Numbered from the stretch's first letter, positions 16,354 to 26,086 are shown. The stretch is DNA of 64,000 nt from Pseudomonas cuatrocienegasensis (GCF_900110925.1 NZ_FOFP01000018.1:30032-94031); one strand, 5' to 3'. Numbers and translations: made by a program. The notes: a model not told the origin generated them from the letters alone.

Positions 16354-19108
16354 GGTAACCTTGAATGCCTTGGTCGAGGAAAGACTCAGTTTTGTTGCCC
16401 ACTACACCGCCGAGGCCCTTGAGGACGATCTGCAGGAAGATCCCACGATCCGGCTCATCGTTAAGCGATGGGTTGAGGCTGACTTCGTCGTAGTCGATCC
16501 AGTAACGGTTGATCAGGCGCAGCTTCCAGCAGCAGCTGTCGTACTCGAAGCCACCAAAGGCTTCCAGGGTACGGTTGCGACCGTAGTCATACTGCCAGCG
16601 GGAAATGACGCTCCACTGCGGGACGATTGGCCAGATGACCGAGAAGTCATGCTGGCTGATCTTGTAGTAATCCTTGATGTAGTTCGGATTGACCGAGCCA
16701 TCCGTCAGTGTTGGGTTGCCGTAGTCCGAGCCATAAGACCACTGTCCACTGCTCTGGTCGTAGCGCAGGGTGTCGTTGCGGTAACGATAACCGGCGTTGA
16801 CCACCTTGTTCGGGTTGTCTTCAGGCTGGTAGTGGAACATCGCGCTACCCGAGCGAGTGCGGTGAGTGTCCGGGTCCCAGTTGAAGTCCGAGCTGAAGCG
16901 CCAGTCGCGGTTGAAACGGTACAGGTATTCCAGCGCATAGGGCGACTGCGAGGCCGTGGCATCGGAGCGAGTGCGGTAGTCGATGCCTGGCATCTGCACG
17001 GTGCGGTCTTCGAAATAGAAGGCCTGGCCGATGCTGAAGCGCTGACGCTCGAAGCCGTTCGGCTCGATCCAGCGGTTGGTCACGCCCAGCGAGAGTTTGT
17101 TCTCGTCGCCGATGCGGTCCTTGCCGGAGAAGCGGTTTTCACGGAACAGCGACGAGTAGCTGAAGGTGCTTTCGCTGGTGTCGAACACCGGAATATCGGT
17201 CTGGTCTTCCTCCGGTACATAGAGGTAGAACAGGCGTGGTTCCAGGGTCTGGCGGTAGTTGTTGCCGAACAGCTGGGTTTCGCGGTCGAAGTACAGGCCG
17301 CTGTCCAGGCTGAACATGCCGACGCCACGGTTCTGGCTGCTGTTGTAGCTCTGCTCGGCGAGCAGGCTGTCCTGGCCGCGCTGATCCAGGTCCAGGTCGT
17401 AGTTGGTCTGCAGGTACTTGACCTTGGGCGTGATAAAGCCCCAGCTCCAGTTCAGCGGCAGGCTGACCGAGGGTTCGAGGTGCATGCGTGTGCCGTTGGC
17501 GCGAGCCAGACCCTGAACGCGAGTGTCATACCAGGGTTGCTCGGTTACACCGTTTTCATTGATGAAGTTACCCGAGCGCAGGTCGCGGTCGAAACGCACC
17601 AGTTCAGTACCGTAGGCGAAGTTCAGGCCGCCCGGCTGGAACGGCAGTTTGCCGTCGAGGGTGATCTGCGGCAGACGGTTGTACGGGGTGATGTCGGTGA
17701 TATTCGCCAGTTCGTAGGCGTGGGCATTGAACTTTGCGGTGTAGCTATCGCCGCGGTAGGTCAGGGTGCCGCGCTGGTCGACGTAGCTGCTGGTCTCGAT
17801 GCCCAGGTCGGTGTTCAGGTCCTGGAAGTAATACGGGTCGCTGATGTCGGTGTAGTCGACTTCGGCGAGCAGACGCTTGTCCAGGCCCTGGCGGTGCTGC
17901 CAGCTGTACATGTAGCGCTGGTCTTTGTAGTCGGACTGCAGCTTGCGGTCGTCGTTGCTGTCGTCCAGGTACGCGGCGCCCACCTGACCTTCACTGCTCT
18001 TGGTCAGGTAGCGGAACTCACCCTCCAGCAACAGCCCACGGTCGGCCATATAGGTCGGGTACAGGGTGGCGTCGTAGTTCGGCGCCAGGTTGAAATAGTA
18101 GGGCGTCTGCAGCGTCATGCCGTTGTCGCTGGAGCTGCCGATGCTCGGCGGCAGGAAGCCGGACTGGCGACGGTCATCGATGGGGAAGTAGATGTACGGC
18201 GTGTAGAACACCGGGAAATCTTTGACCCGCAGGGTGACGTTGGTCGCGGTGCCGAAACCGGTGGCCGGGTTCAGCGTGATGTTGTTGCCCTTCAGGTGCC
18301 AGGCGTTGCTGCCCGGTTCGCAGCTGGTATAGGTGCCATCCTTGAGGCGGATGATCGCGGTCTCTTCACGCTTGGCGTACTGCGCGCTGCCACGGATATG
18401 GCTCTTGTGCAGCACGTATTCGGCGTTGTCGATCTGCGCCTCACCGTTATCCAGTTGCAGTTCGGCGGTGTCGCCGACTACGAGCATGCCCTGATCACGC
18501 AGGCGCACGTTGCCTTTGAGCTCGCCGCGGTTTTCTGCCTGCAGCAGGTTGGCCTCGTCGGCCTCGACCTGCATGCCGGACTGACGCACGACGACCTCGC
18601 CGGCGAGGGTCGCGGTCTGCGATTCCTGGTCGTAGCGCGAAGCACGTGCCGATACGAACATCGGCGCTTCGTTCATCGGCGTGCTGTCGTTCATCCCCGG
18701 TCGCGTCGGCTCGACATAGGCGCCGGCGCAGTACGGCCCGGCTTCTGCCAACTGAGCTGCCGTCAGTTGCTCACGTGGCACCCAGTCGAGGTGGCTGTAG
18801 TCAGCGCTGCGCGAGGCCAGGGCACGGCCACCCGCTTCGGTGACCAGTCGGGTGGCCGCGGCCTGCTGCGCCGGGGCTGCCGTCGCGCCATCGGTCGAGC
18901 TGACCGCCGCGCCGCTGTGCACCGGGCGTGCCGGCACGGCTGCGCTGGCGGAGCGAGGCGTACAGGCCCAGCCGCCGCTGGCCGAAGCCTGACAGTCGTA
19001 CTGCTCTGCAGCACTGGCAAAGTGAGTGGCTAAGGGTTGAAGGGCGAGAAAGCCGCCAGTAACCAAAAGAGGAAATTTTCTGCGGAACGTGGGGTATTTT
19101 ACTGCCAT
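16328..19108 (-). CDS. lptD: LPS-assembly protein LptD
   Basis: Outer-membrane beta-barrel that, with LptE, inserts lipopolysaccharide into the outer leaflet. From MAVKYPTFRRKFPLL (ATG 19106-19108) the product is 926 residues, the usual Pseudomonas length, with a signal peptide ending around FASAA-EQ. The N-terminal OstA-like jellyroll region precedes the barrel. The paired cysteines DSCCW near the C-terminus and N-terminal cysteines (YDC, WAC) fit the interdomain disulfides needed for assembly. Divergent from amgK; an extended upstream frame is rejected because it overlaps the amgK start. Confidence 0.97.
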   Translation of the reverse strand: MAVKYPTFRRKFPLLVTGGFLALQPLATHFASAAEQYDCQASASGGWACTPRSASAAVPARPVHSGAAVSSTDGATAAPAQQAAATRLVTEAGGRALASRSADYSHLDWVPREQLTAAQLAEAGPYCAGAYVEPTRPGMNDSTPMNEAPMFVSARASRYDQESQTATLAGEVVVRQSGMQVEADEANLLQAENRGELKGNVRLRDQGMLVVGDTAELQLDNGEAQIDNAEYVLHKSHIRGSAQYAKREETAIIRLKDGTYTSCEPGSNAWHLKGNNITLNPATGFGTATNVTLRVKDFPVFYTPYIYFPIDDRRQSGFLPPSIGSSSDNGMTLQTPYYFNLAPNYDATLYPTYMADRGLLLEGEFRYLTKSSEGQVGAAYLDDSNDDRKLQSDYKDQRYMYSWQHRQGLDKRLLAEVDYTDISDPYYFQDLNTDLGIETSSYVDQRGTLTYRGDSYTAKFNAHAYELANITDITPYNRLPQITLDGKLPFQPGGLNFAYGTELVRFDRDLRSGNFINENGVTEQPWYDTRVQGLARANGTRMHLEPSVSLPLNWSWGFITPKVKYLQTNYDLDLDQRGQDSLLAEQSYNSSQNRGVGMFSLDSGLYFDRETQLFGNNYRQTLEPRLFYLYVPEEDQTDIPVFDTSESTFSYSSLFRENRFSGKDRIGDENKLSLGVTNRWIEPNGFERQRFSIGQAFYFEDRTVQMPGIDYRTRSDATASQSPYALEYLYRFNRDWRFSSDFNWDPDTHRTRSGSAMFHYQPEDNPNKVVNAGYRYRNDTLRYDQSSGQWSYGSDYGNPTLTDGSVNPNYIKDYYKISQHDFSVIWPIVPQWSVISRWQYDYGRNRTLEAFGGFEYDSCCWKLRLINRYWIDYDEVSLNPSLNDEPDRGIFLQIVLKGLGGVVGNKTESFLDQGIQGYREREDQAF

Positions 19109-19233
19109 CTTGTTTTTCCGGGCTTCCTGCGCGCCAATGGCCCAGGGGCCGCACGCCTCTCGATGGGCTGAAAAAGATGCTGGATAATAAAGCATGACCC
19201 GCGCAACGGCTAGCGCCGTCGGAGACCCTTGTA

Positions 19234-20259
19234 ATGCCTGATGAAGATGTACGCCTGCAACAGCTAGAAGACTGGCTCGCTGAGCAATTGCTTGTTCTGT
19301 TCGATACCCGCGGCTGGGGCGCTGTGCCTGCCGCGACCTTGGTCGCGGCCAGCAGTGACGCGAGCTTCCGCCGTTATTTCCGCTGGCAAGGAGAGGGGCG
19401 CAGCTTGATCGTGATGGACGCGCCACCGCCCCAGGAAGACTGCCGGCCGTTCGTCCACATGGCCGAATACCTGGCCTGTGCCGACTTGAATGTGCCGGAA
19501 ATTCTCGCCGCCGATCTGCCGCGCGGTTTTTTATTGCTCAATGATCTGGGCCGGCAGACCTACCTGGATGTGATCGACGCCGATAACGCCGACCGCCTGT
19601 TCGACGATGCGCTCACCGCGTTGCTGGCCCTGCAGCGCCTGCCCATGGACCGGCCGCTGGGCCACTATGACGATGCCCTGCTGCGCCGCGAGTTGCAGTT
19701 GTTTCCCGAGTGGTATGTGGAAAAACACCTGGGCGTGCAGTTCAGTGCTGAGCAGCAAGCGCAGTGGGCACGGGTCAGTCAGTTGTTGATCGACAGCGCG
19801 CTGGCCCAGCCTAAGGTACTGGTGCACCGTGATTACATGCCGCGCAACCTGATGATCAGCACGCCCAATCCTGGGGTGCTGGATTTCCAGGATGCGGTCT
19901 ATGGCCCGGTGACTTACGACGTGACCTCGCTGTTCAAGGATGCCTTCCTCAGCTGGCCCGAGGCACGCGTAGAGGATTGGCTGCTGCGTTACTGGCAGCA
20001 GGCGCGGGAACTCGGCATTCCGGTGCAGGCGACGTTCGAGGCGTTCCAGCAGGCCAGTGATCTGATGGGCGTGCAGCGCCACCTCAAGGTCATCGGCATC
20101 TTCGCGCGCATCTGCCATCGCGATGGCAAGCCGCGTTACCTGGGCGATGTGCCGCGTTTCTTCGCTTATATAGAAACCGTTCTGGCGCGCCGGCCGGAGC
20201 TGGCCGAGTTGGCGGCGCTGTTCGCCAGCCTGCCGCGTGACGCAGCGGTGCCAGCATGA
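19234..20259 (+). CDS. amgK: N-acetylmuramate/N-acetylglucosamine kinase AmgK
   Basis: Anomeric sugar kinase of the cell-wall recycling bypass found in Pseudomonas; it phosphorylates MurNAc (and GlcNAc) at C1. The 341-residue protein has an aminoglycoside-phosphotransferase fold, with the catalytic HRDYMPRNLM motif and the metal-binding LDFQDAV motif. The stop overlaps the murU start by 4 bases. Together they rebuild UDP-MurNAc without de novo MurA/MurB, a route that lowers fosfomycin sensitivity in species that have it. Confidence 0.93.
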   Translation: MPDEDVRLQQLEDWLAEQLLVLFDTRGWGAVPAATLVAASSDASFRRYFRWQGEGRSLIVMDAPPPQEDCRPFVHMAEYLACADLNVPEILAADLPRGFLLLNDLGRQTYLDVIDADNADRLFDDALTALLALQRLPMDRPLGHYDDALLRRELQLFPEWYVEKHLGVQFSAEQQAQWARVSQLLIDSALAQPKVLVHRDYMPRNLMISTPNPGVLDFQDAVYGPVTYDVTSLFKDAFLSWPEARVEDWLLRYWQQARELGIPVQATFEAFQQASDLMGVQRHLKVIGIFARICHRDGKPRYLGDVPRFFAYIETVLARRPELAELAALFASLPRDAAVPA

Positions 20260-20927
20260 AGGCGATGATTCTGGCCGCGGGTAAAGGCGAGCGCTTGCGC
20301 CCGCTGACCCTGCACACGCCCAAGCCGCTGTTGCGCGCCGCCGGCGTGCCCTTGATCGAATACCACGTGCGTGCGCTGGCCGCTGCCGGCTTCGATGAGT
20401 TGGTGATCAACCATGCCTGGCTCGGTCAGCAGATCGAGGATTACCTCGGTGATGGCGCGCGCTTTGGGGTGCGCATCGCGTATTCGCCCGAGGGCGAGCC
20501 GCTGGAAACCGGCGGCGGCATTCATCGTGCGCTGCCCTTGCTCGGCGATGCGCCCTTCGCCGTGGTCAATGGCGATATTTTCACCGACTACCCGTTTGCG
20601 GCGCTGCGTCGACCCTTGTCTGGCCTGGCGCATCTGGTGCTGGTCGATAACCCGGTGCACCACCCGAGTGGTGATTTCCGCCTGGTCGATGGGAAACTTG
20701 CGGCGGCTGAGGGCGATGCGCCCTGCCTGACCTACAGTGGTATCGCGGTGCTGGCGCCGGCGCTGTTTGCCGGCTGCACGGCTGGTGCCTTCAAGCTCGC
20801 GCCCTTGTTGCGCGAGGCCATGCAGCAGGGGCAGGTGAGTGGTGAGCACTTTGCCGGTAGCTGGATCGATGTGGGTACCCATGAGCGTCTGGCTGACGTC
20901 GAGCGTCTGCTCGCCCGTGGAGCCTGA
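20256..20927 (+). CDS. murU: N-acetylmuramate alpha-1-phosphate uridylyltransferase MurU
   Basis: Converts MurNAc-1-phosphate (from AmgK) plus UTP to UDP-MurNAc. The 223-residue nucleotidyltransferase has the signature MILAAGKGERLRPLT at the N-terminus and the metal-ligand VVNGDIF segment mid-protein. The 4-base overlap with amgK and 2-base gap to djlA suggest one transcript. Confidence 0.93.
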   Translation: MKAMILAAGKGERLRPLTLHTPKPLLRAAGVPLIEYHVRALAAAGFDELVINHAWLGQQIEDYLGDGARFGVRIAYSPEGEPLETGGGIHRALPLLGDAPFAVVNGDIFTDYPFAALRRPLSGLAHLVLVDNPVHHPSGDFRLVDGKLAAAEGDAPCLTYSGIAVLAPALFAGCTAGAFKLAPLLREAMQQGQVSGEHFAGSWIDVGTHERLADVERLLARGA

Positions 20928-20929
20928 GG

Positions 20930-21691
20930 GTGTTCTGGCCCGTAACCTTGCTCGGCGCGTTTGCCGGTTGGGCGCTGGCGAGTATTCCTGGCGCGCTGCT
21001 GGGTGGTTTGCTGGGGCAGGTGCTGGACAGGCGCCTGCGGCTGAACAGTTGGGCGGCACTGCGCGCCCGGCTGTGGGGCGCCCCGGCGGATGAGCCGATG
21101 CTGCTGTTCGTCATGCTTGGGCGTTTGGCCAAGTGCGAGGGGCGCGTGTTGCCCGAGCATATTCGCCAGGCAAAAGCAGAAATGCAGCGCCTGAGTCTGG
21201 ATACGGTGGCGCAACAGCAGGCGATTGCCGCATTTGCCCGTGGCAAGACCGGGCATGACAGCCTGCGCCGGCCGTTGCAGCGCCAGCGCGATGAAGGTGA
21301 GCGGCTGCTACGCGCCTGCTGGCGCATGGCGTGGGTCGACGGCCAGATCGGGCAGACCGAGCAGGAGCTGATCCTGCTCTGGGGGCAGTGGCTGGGCGTG
21401 TCCGTCACCGTGCAGGAGGGCTGGCGTACGGCCTATGCACCGCGTCGCCAAGGGCCGCCGGCTTCACCGGCTGGCGGTGCCTACCCAGCGGCCTTGCGTG
21501 TGCTCGGGGTGTCGGCCGACACCGATCCGGCGCAGATCAAACGGGCCTATCGACGCCTGCTGAGCCAGCACCATCCCGACAAACTGACCGGCAGTGGCGC
21601 CAGCCCCGAGCGCATCCGCGAGGCCACCGAGCGAACCCGCGACCTGCACCAGGCCTATGCCTTGGTGCGTCAGCAGCGCGGGTTTCGCTAA
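20930..21691 (+). CDS. djlA: DjlA-like membrane-anchored DnaJ co-chaperone (GTG start)
   Basis: A 253-residue protein with one N-terminal membrane segment (about residues 3-28, glycine-rich as in DjlA), a TerB-like helical middle domain (about 55-150) and a C-terminal J domain with the HHPDK motif that stimulates DnaK. The GTG at 20930-20932 is 2 bases past the murU stop and is served by GGAG/TGAGG at the end of murU. Its presence in the amgK-murU unit matches other Pseudomonas genomes. Confidence 0.88.
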   Translation: MFWPVTLLGAFAGWALASIPGALLGGLLGQVLDRRLRLNSWAALRARLWGAPADEPMLLFVMLGRLAKCEGRVLPEHIRQAKAEMQRLSLDTVAQQQAIAAFARGKTGHDSLRRPLQRQRDEGERLLRACWRMAWVDGQIGQTEQELILLWGQWLGVSVTVQEGWRTAYAPRRQGPPASPAGGAYPAALRVLGVSADTDPAQIKRAYRRLLSQHHPDKLTGSGASPERIREATERTRDLHQAYALVRQQRGFR

Positions 21692-21734
21692 GTTTCGTTG
21701 CACGCCGCGGTGCGGCGAAAAAGCTTCGCGCCGG

Positions 21735-21800
21735 GGCGGGGCTCCTACGCGGTGGGTGGTGCGGCGGATTTCCCTGTAGGATTCGCGCCCCGCGGCGAAT
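21735..21800. repeat. REP-like inverted pair
   Basis: GCGCCGGGGCGGGGCTCCTAC (ending near 21750) and GTAGGATTCGCGCCCC (from about 21776) are imperfect inverted partners of the GTAGGAGC/GCTCCTAC REP type, different in sequence from the repeat at 4.0 kb. It lies between djlA and the DUF3530 gene. Confidence 0.5.
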
Positions 21801-21844
21801 AGTGGCCATACCGCGAGCGTTAAGGCATCACCTCGAAAAGCTGA

Positions 21845-21867
21845 CCCGAGGAACCTCTCGGGGTTTT
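21845..21867 (+). terminator. Probable intrinsic terminator of amgK-murU-djlA
   Basis: The stem CCCGAG (21845-21850) and CTCGGG (21857-21862) is followed by GTTTT. The stem is short but correctly placed. Confidence 0.55.
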
Positions 21868-21906
21868 CCGCAGTAGAACAGCGTTAAGTCCGACAGGCCC
21901 CACGCT

Positions 21907-22899
21907 TCACTTCTGTACGTTCTTCTCAAGCCAGCCGCGGATACGCCGTTGCAGTTGCTCGCGCTCCACGGCCTGGTTACCCGGCAGGGCTTTCATGGCT
22001 ATCTGGGTATAGGTTGTGTGTCCCAGGCGTTTGGCGGCCTGTTTGCGCAGCAGCGCTTGAGTGCGATCAACGGCCTGGTCCTTGTAGTAGAAATCACCGG
22101 TGCCGAGCTTGAGCGCTGGCAGCAACTCATCCAGAGGCGGCGCGAAGCCCAAGGGGACTGTGGGTTCGACCACGATCAGATGCTGCACGGTTTCCGGCTT
22201 GCGCTCGCTGAGGTAGCGACCTGCCCAGTAGGCGCCGCTGCCATCACCGAGGAGTACCAGGCGGCTGGCCTGCTGGCTTTGGGCAAAGGCCAGGGCCGCA
22301 TCGATGCGCGCAAAGATGCGCTCGGCCTGTGCCTGTTGCTGGGCTTCTGGGCTCAAGGCCGGGTTGGCCGCTGCAGGCTCTGCGGCTTTTGGCGGCGCGG
22401 CTGTTTCGCTGGGTTCGGCGGGAGGCGCGCTGGGATCAGCGGCGGGGTCAGCCTCAGGCGTAGGGGCAGTCTCGGCGGGAGGCAGGGCCTGCAACGGATC
22501 GCCTGGGTCGGGCAGGGTCAGGCTCAGGCTGTGCCAGCCAATGTCTGGCAGGCTGGCGCGCAGCGGGCCGGCCAGGCGTGGGTCATCGGCGCTTTGCCCG
22601 GCAGCGGGCAGGATGACCACTGCGCCTTTGGGGCTGGGGGTATTGGCGGCACGCCACAGCGCAAGAAAGCGGTCGCTGTCCGGGCCCAGTTGCTGCTGTT
22701 GTGCCGCTGGCAGTTGTTCACTGAGGGCCGTGGCGTCGAGCTGGCTGCGCTCAGGCAAGGTGGGCCGTTCGCTGGGCACCTCGTCTGTGGCAGGCGGCGT
22801 TTCGGCCGGGGGTGTGGCGTCCGCCAGGGCATTGCCCAGCCAGGGCAGCAACGCCAGAAGGAGCAGGGCACGTGTCGAACGGCGTGGGCGCGGCATCAA
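21907..22899 (-). CDS. DUF3530 family protein, exported, alpha/beta-hydrolase-like
   Basis: A 330-residue protein with a clear signal peptide (MMPRPRRSTRALLLLALLPW..., cleavage near NALA-DA). A long low-complexity linker of Pro, Ala and Glu (about 135-185) separates N- and C-terminal conserved parts. The C-terminal half has an LLGDGSGAYWAGRYL segment where an alpha/beta hydrolase nucleophile elbow would be, but the flanking residues do not fit canonical GxSxG. Function unknown. It is next to agtS on the opposite strand, as in P. aeruginosa. Confidence 0.8.
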   Translation of the reverse strand: MMPRPRRSTRALLLLALLPWLGNALADATPPAETPPATDEVPSERPTLPERSQLDATALSEQLPAAQQQQLGPDSDRFLALWRAANTPSPKGAVVILPAAGQSADDPRLAGPLRASLPDIGWHSLSLTLPDPGDPLQALPPAETAPTPEADPAADPSAPPAEPSETAAPPKAAEPAAANPALSPEAQQQAQAERIFARIDAALAFAQSQQASRLVLLGDGSGAYWAGRYLSERKPETVQHLIVVEPTVPLGFAPPLDELLPALKLGTGDFYYKDQAVDRTQALLRKQAAKRLGHTTYTQIAMKALPGNQAVEREQLQRRIRGWLEKNVQK

Positions 22900-23016
22900 A
22901 GCAGTCCTGTCTGGTGGGTCACCGCTTGAGACTAATGGCTGCTGGCACTTTTGTCAGGCGCGGCGGTGGCGTAGGGTGCGGGCAATGGGGCGTTCCATGG
23001 CAAACGGTGAGTACCA

Positions 23017-25431
23017 ATGAACAGGCGTGCATGGCGATGGCTGCTGCTCGGGCTATGGATCAATATCGCCTGGGCGCAAGCCCCGGCTGCGGTGCCGCTG
23101 ACGCTGGAGCAGACGAATTGGCTGCGCGAGCATGAGCCGCTACGTGCCGGTGTCGTGCTGCAAGCCCCCTACGCGCAGTTCGATCAGCGCCAGCAAAGCC
23201 TGAGCGGTGCCAGCATCGATCTGCTCAACCTACTGGCAGAGCGCCTGGGTAGCCGTCTGCACTGGCGCCACTTCAAAACGCACGCCGAGCTTGAGGCAGC
23301 ACTGCGCGCCGGGCAGATTGATGTGGCGCCAGGGCTGCAGCAAACCCCGGCAGGTTTGCGCCGCTGGCTGTTCAGCGACCCTTACCTGCGTATTCCGCAT
23401 CTGCTGGTAGGCGTGCCCAGCGGGGCCGGTAGTGTCGATCTGGAAAGCCTCGGTGGCGAAGCGCCGCTGGCCGTGCCGATGCCCAGCGCCGTGGCCGATT
23501 TCTTGCGCGGCAGCTACCCCGGCTTGCAGTTGCGCGAGGCGAACAACGCGCGTCAGGCGCTGCAGCAGGTCATGGCCCAGCAGGCGGCCTATGCAGTGGT
23601 CGAGGCGTCTCAGGTAGCGCGCTTGCTGCGTGAGTCGGAGTTCGCCGAGCTGGCGATTGTCGGTGATGCCGGCCTGTCGCAGTTGCTGCGCATTGGCTCG
23701 CGGCGCGACTGGCCGCAGCTCGCGGCAATCATCGACAGCGCCCTGCGGGCGATTCCCGCCCAGGAGCTGGATGCCCTGCAGAGCCGCTGGATCGAGCCTG
23801 CCGTGCGTGTCTCCAGCACCTCACCGGCGTTTTTTCGCAACCTCAGTCTGTTACTAGGTGTGCTGTTGCTCAGCAGTCTGGCGCTGATGTTCAGCCTGCG
23901 CCGTCAGCGCGATGCCCTGGAGTTTCGCCTGTTGGCCGCGCGCCATGAGATCGAGCTGCGCGAAGCGGCCCGTGATGCCCTGCGTCTGGCGCAGTTCTCC
24001 ATCGACCACAGCACCGTGGGCATTCTCTGGGTCAACTGGGACAGCCGCGTGCACTACGCCAACCGCGCCACGGAGCAGATGCTCGGCTACGGTTCGGGCG
24101 GCATCCTGCAGCGGCCGTTGGCAGATTTCGAGCCGAGCCTGACCATGGACCGTTGGCTTAACCTGTGGAAGCGCGCGCGCCAGGGCGGCCAAGGCCCGCT
24201 GAGTTTTGCCAGTGATTGCGTGCGCGCCGATGGCAGCCTGCTGCCGGCCGATGTGTCGCTGAGTTTTATGCGCTACCGCGAGAACGAATACCTGGTGGTG
24301 TTTATCACCGACGTCACTGAGCGCCGCCGTGCCCTGGCTGCGCTGCAGGAAAGTGAGGCGCGCCTGCAGGGTATTGCGGCCAACGTGCCAGGGTTGGTGT
24401 TTCGCCTGGAACGGCCGCAGCCGGGTGGGGTGGTGGACTTTGCGTTTATCAGCGAGGGCGCCGAGAACCTGGTCGGTTACAGCGCCGGTGAGCTGATGGC
24501 GCCGGATCGCGGCCTGCGCAGCCTCGTTCATCCCGATGATCGCCAGGCCTATCACCGCAGCCAGGATGCCGCCCTGGCCAGTGACCAGGATTGGCACTGG
24601 CAGGGCCGCATCCTCACCCGCAGCGGTGAGCAGCGCTGGGCGGATATCAAGGCCATTGCTCGTCGCCTGCCCACCGGCCAGGTGCTGTGGGACGGCATCG
24701 TCTGGGACATCAGCGACAACAAGCGCATTGAACTGGCCCTGGCCGATTCGCGGGCGCAGCTGCGCGAATTGTCGGCGCACCTGGAAAGCGTGCGCGAGGA
24801 GGAGAAGGCGCGTATCGCCCGTGAGGTGCACGATGAACTGGGCCAGGTGCTCACCGTGCTCAAGTTGGAAACCTCGATGTGCGAGCTGAGCTACGCCGAC
24901 CTCGACCCCGGTCTGCACGAGCGCCTGGGCAATATGAAGCGCCTGATTGCCCAGCTGTTCCAGTTGGTGCGCGATGTCGCCAGCGCCCTGCGCCCGCCGA
25001 TCCTCGATGCCGGCCTGGCCTCGGCCATCGAGTGGCAGGCCCAGCGTTTCGAGGCGCGTACGCAGATTCCTTGCCTGGTCGAGGTGCCGGATAACCTGCC
25101 GGAGTTGGCCGATGGCCAGGCCATCGGCCTGTTCCGCGTGTTGCAGGAGGCGCTGACCAATGTCATTCGGCATGCCGGCGCGCATACTGTCGACGTGCGC
25201 CTGGCCGTGCAGGGGGCGACCCTGAACCTGGTGATCAGCGACGATGGCCGTGGTTTTCGCCCGGCTGCCGTAGGCAGCAGTTCGTTTGGCCTAGTCGGCA
25301 TGCGCGAGCGCGTGCTGATGCTCGGCGGCACCCTGGACATCGACAGCCAGCCCGGCGAAGGCACAACCCTGAGCGTGCGGGTGCCGCTGGACAGCGAGCA
25401 GGCATTTATCAGCGAGGAGGAGCAAACGTGA
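23017..25431 (+). CDS. agtS: Hybrid-input sensor histidine kinase, AgtS-like
   Basis: An 804-residue membrane sensor. In order: signal peptide (1-~21); periplasmic solute-binding type 3 domain (about 35-255); one membrane helix (about 273-293); two PAS domains (about 320-435 and 445-570); HisKA_3 dimerisation domain with phospho-acceptor His605 in AREVHDELGQ; HATPase domain with DDGRGF and SFGLVGMRERV. It is a NarL/UhpB-class kinase. The stop overlaps agtR by 4 bases. P. aeruginosa AgtSR at the same locus controls agtABCD in response to 4-aminobutyrate and 5-aminovalerate; identity here rests on synteny and architecture. Confidence 0.85.
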   Translation: MNRRAWRWLLLGLWINIAWAQAPAAVPLTLEQTNWLREHEPLRAGVVLQAPYAQFDQRQQSLSGASIDLLNLLAERLGSRLHWRHFKTHAELEAALRAGQIDVAPGLQQTPAGLRRWLFSDPYLRIPHLLVGVPSGAGSVDLESLGGEAPLAVPMPSAVADFLRGSYPGLQLREANNARQALQQVMAQQAAYAVVEASQVARLLRESEFAELAIVGDAGLSQLLRIGSRRDWPQLAAIIDSALRAIPAQELDALQSRWIEPAVRVSSTSPAFFRNLSLLLGVLLLSSLALMFSLRRQRDALEFRLLAARHEIELREAARDALRLAQFSIDHSTVGILWVNWDSRVHYANRATEQMLGYGSGGILQRPLADFEPSLTMDRWLNLWKRARQGGQGPLSFASDCVRADGSLLPADVSLSFMRYRENEYLVVFITDVTERRRALAALQESEARLQGIAANVPGLVFRLERPQPGGVVDFAFISEGAENLVGYSAGELMAPDRGLRSLVHPDDRQAYHRSQDAALASDQDWHWQGRILTRSGEQRWADIKAIARRLPTGQVLWDGIVWDISDNKRIELALADSRAQLRELSAHLESVREEEKARIAREVHDELGQVLTVLKLETSMCELSYADLDPGLHERLGNMKRLIAQLFQLVRDVASALRPPILDAGLASAIEWQAQRFEARTQIPCLVEVPDNLPELADGQAIGLFRVLQEALTNVIRHAGAHTVDVRLAVQGATLNLVISDDGRGFRPAAVGSSSFGLVGMRERVLMLGGTLDIDSQPGEGTTLSVRVPLDSEQAFISEEEQT

Positions 25432-26057
25432 TCCGTGTACTGGTTGCCGAAGACCACACCATCGTGCGCGAGGGCATCAAGCAATTGATCGGCCTGGCCA
25501 AAGACCTGCAGGTGGTCGGCGAGGCGAGCAATGGCGAGCAACTGCTCGAAGCCTTGCGCCAGACGCCCTGCGAGGTGGTGCTGCTGGATATCTCCATGCC
25601 CGGTGTGAATGGCCTGGAGGCGATCCCGCGGATTCGCGCGCTGAACCAGCCTCCGGCAATTCTGGTGCTGTCGATGCACGACGAGGCGCAGATGGCCGCG
25701 CGCGCGCTGAAGATCGGTGCGGCGGGTTATGCGACCAAGGACAGCGACCCGGCGCTGCTGCTCACTGCCATCCGCAAGGTTGCCGCCGGTGGTCGCTATA
25801 TCGACCCGGAGCTGGCTGACCGCATGGTCTTCGAGGTCGGTCTGACCGATGCGCGGCCGTCCCACGCGCTGCTCTCGGAACGCGAGTTCTCGGTGTTCGA
25901 GCGCCTGGCCCAGGGCGCCAACGTCAACGACATCGCCCAGCAACTGGGCCTGAGCAGCAAGACTATCAGCACCCATAAAGCGCGCCTGATGCACAAGCTC
26001 AACGCCCATTCGGTAGCCGACCTGGTGCGCTACGCGCTGGAACACAAGCTGCTGTAA
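25428..26057 (+). CDS. agtR: LuxR/NarL-type response regulator, AgtR-like
   Basis: A 209-residue response regulator: receiver domain with phospho-acceptor Asp54 (VVLLDISMPG) and C-terminal LuxR-type helix-turn-helix (about 145-205, including ANVNDIAQQLGLSSKTISTH). It is translated together with AgtS (ATGA-type overlap). The likely target is the agtABCD promoter immediately downstream, where a perfect palindrome is found. Confidence 0.87.
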   Translation: MIRVLVAEDHTIVREGIKQLIGLAKDLQVVGEASNGEQLLEALRQTPCEVVLLDISMPGVNGLEAIPRIRALNQPPAILVLSMHDEAQMAARALKIGAAGYATKDSDPALLLTAIRKVAAGGRYIDPELADRMVFEVGLTDARPSHALLSEREFSVFERLAQGANVNDIAQQLGLSSKTISTHKARLMHKLNAHSVADLVRYALEHKLL

Positions 26058-26068
26058 TACGACTGTCA

Positions 26069-26086
26069 TGTAGGGCGTTCCCTACA
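26069..26086. promoter_or_regulatory. Palindrome upstream of agtA, candidate AgtR operator
   Basis: TGTAGGG-CGTT-CCCTACA is a perfect 7+7 bp inverted repeat 12 bp after the agtR stop and about 105 bp before agtA. Its size suits a dimeric LuxR-type regulator. The gap 26058-26191 otherwise holds only the promoter region. Confidence 0.5.

Noticed and set aside
15875..19033. A 1052-codon open frame on the plus strand opposite lptD and surA
   Set aside because: The sequence is a Val/Ala/Arg-rich shadow of GC-skewed third positions, has no domain or ribosome site, and lies fully antisense to lptD/surA.
22200..22290. Active alpha/beta hydrolase site in the DUF3530 protein
   Set aside because: The GDGSGAY segment does not match GxSxG with correct flanking residues, so catalytic activity is not claimed.
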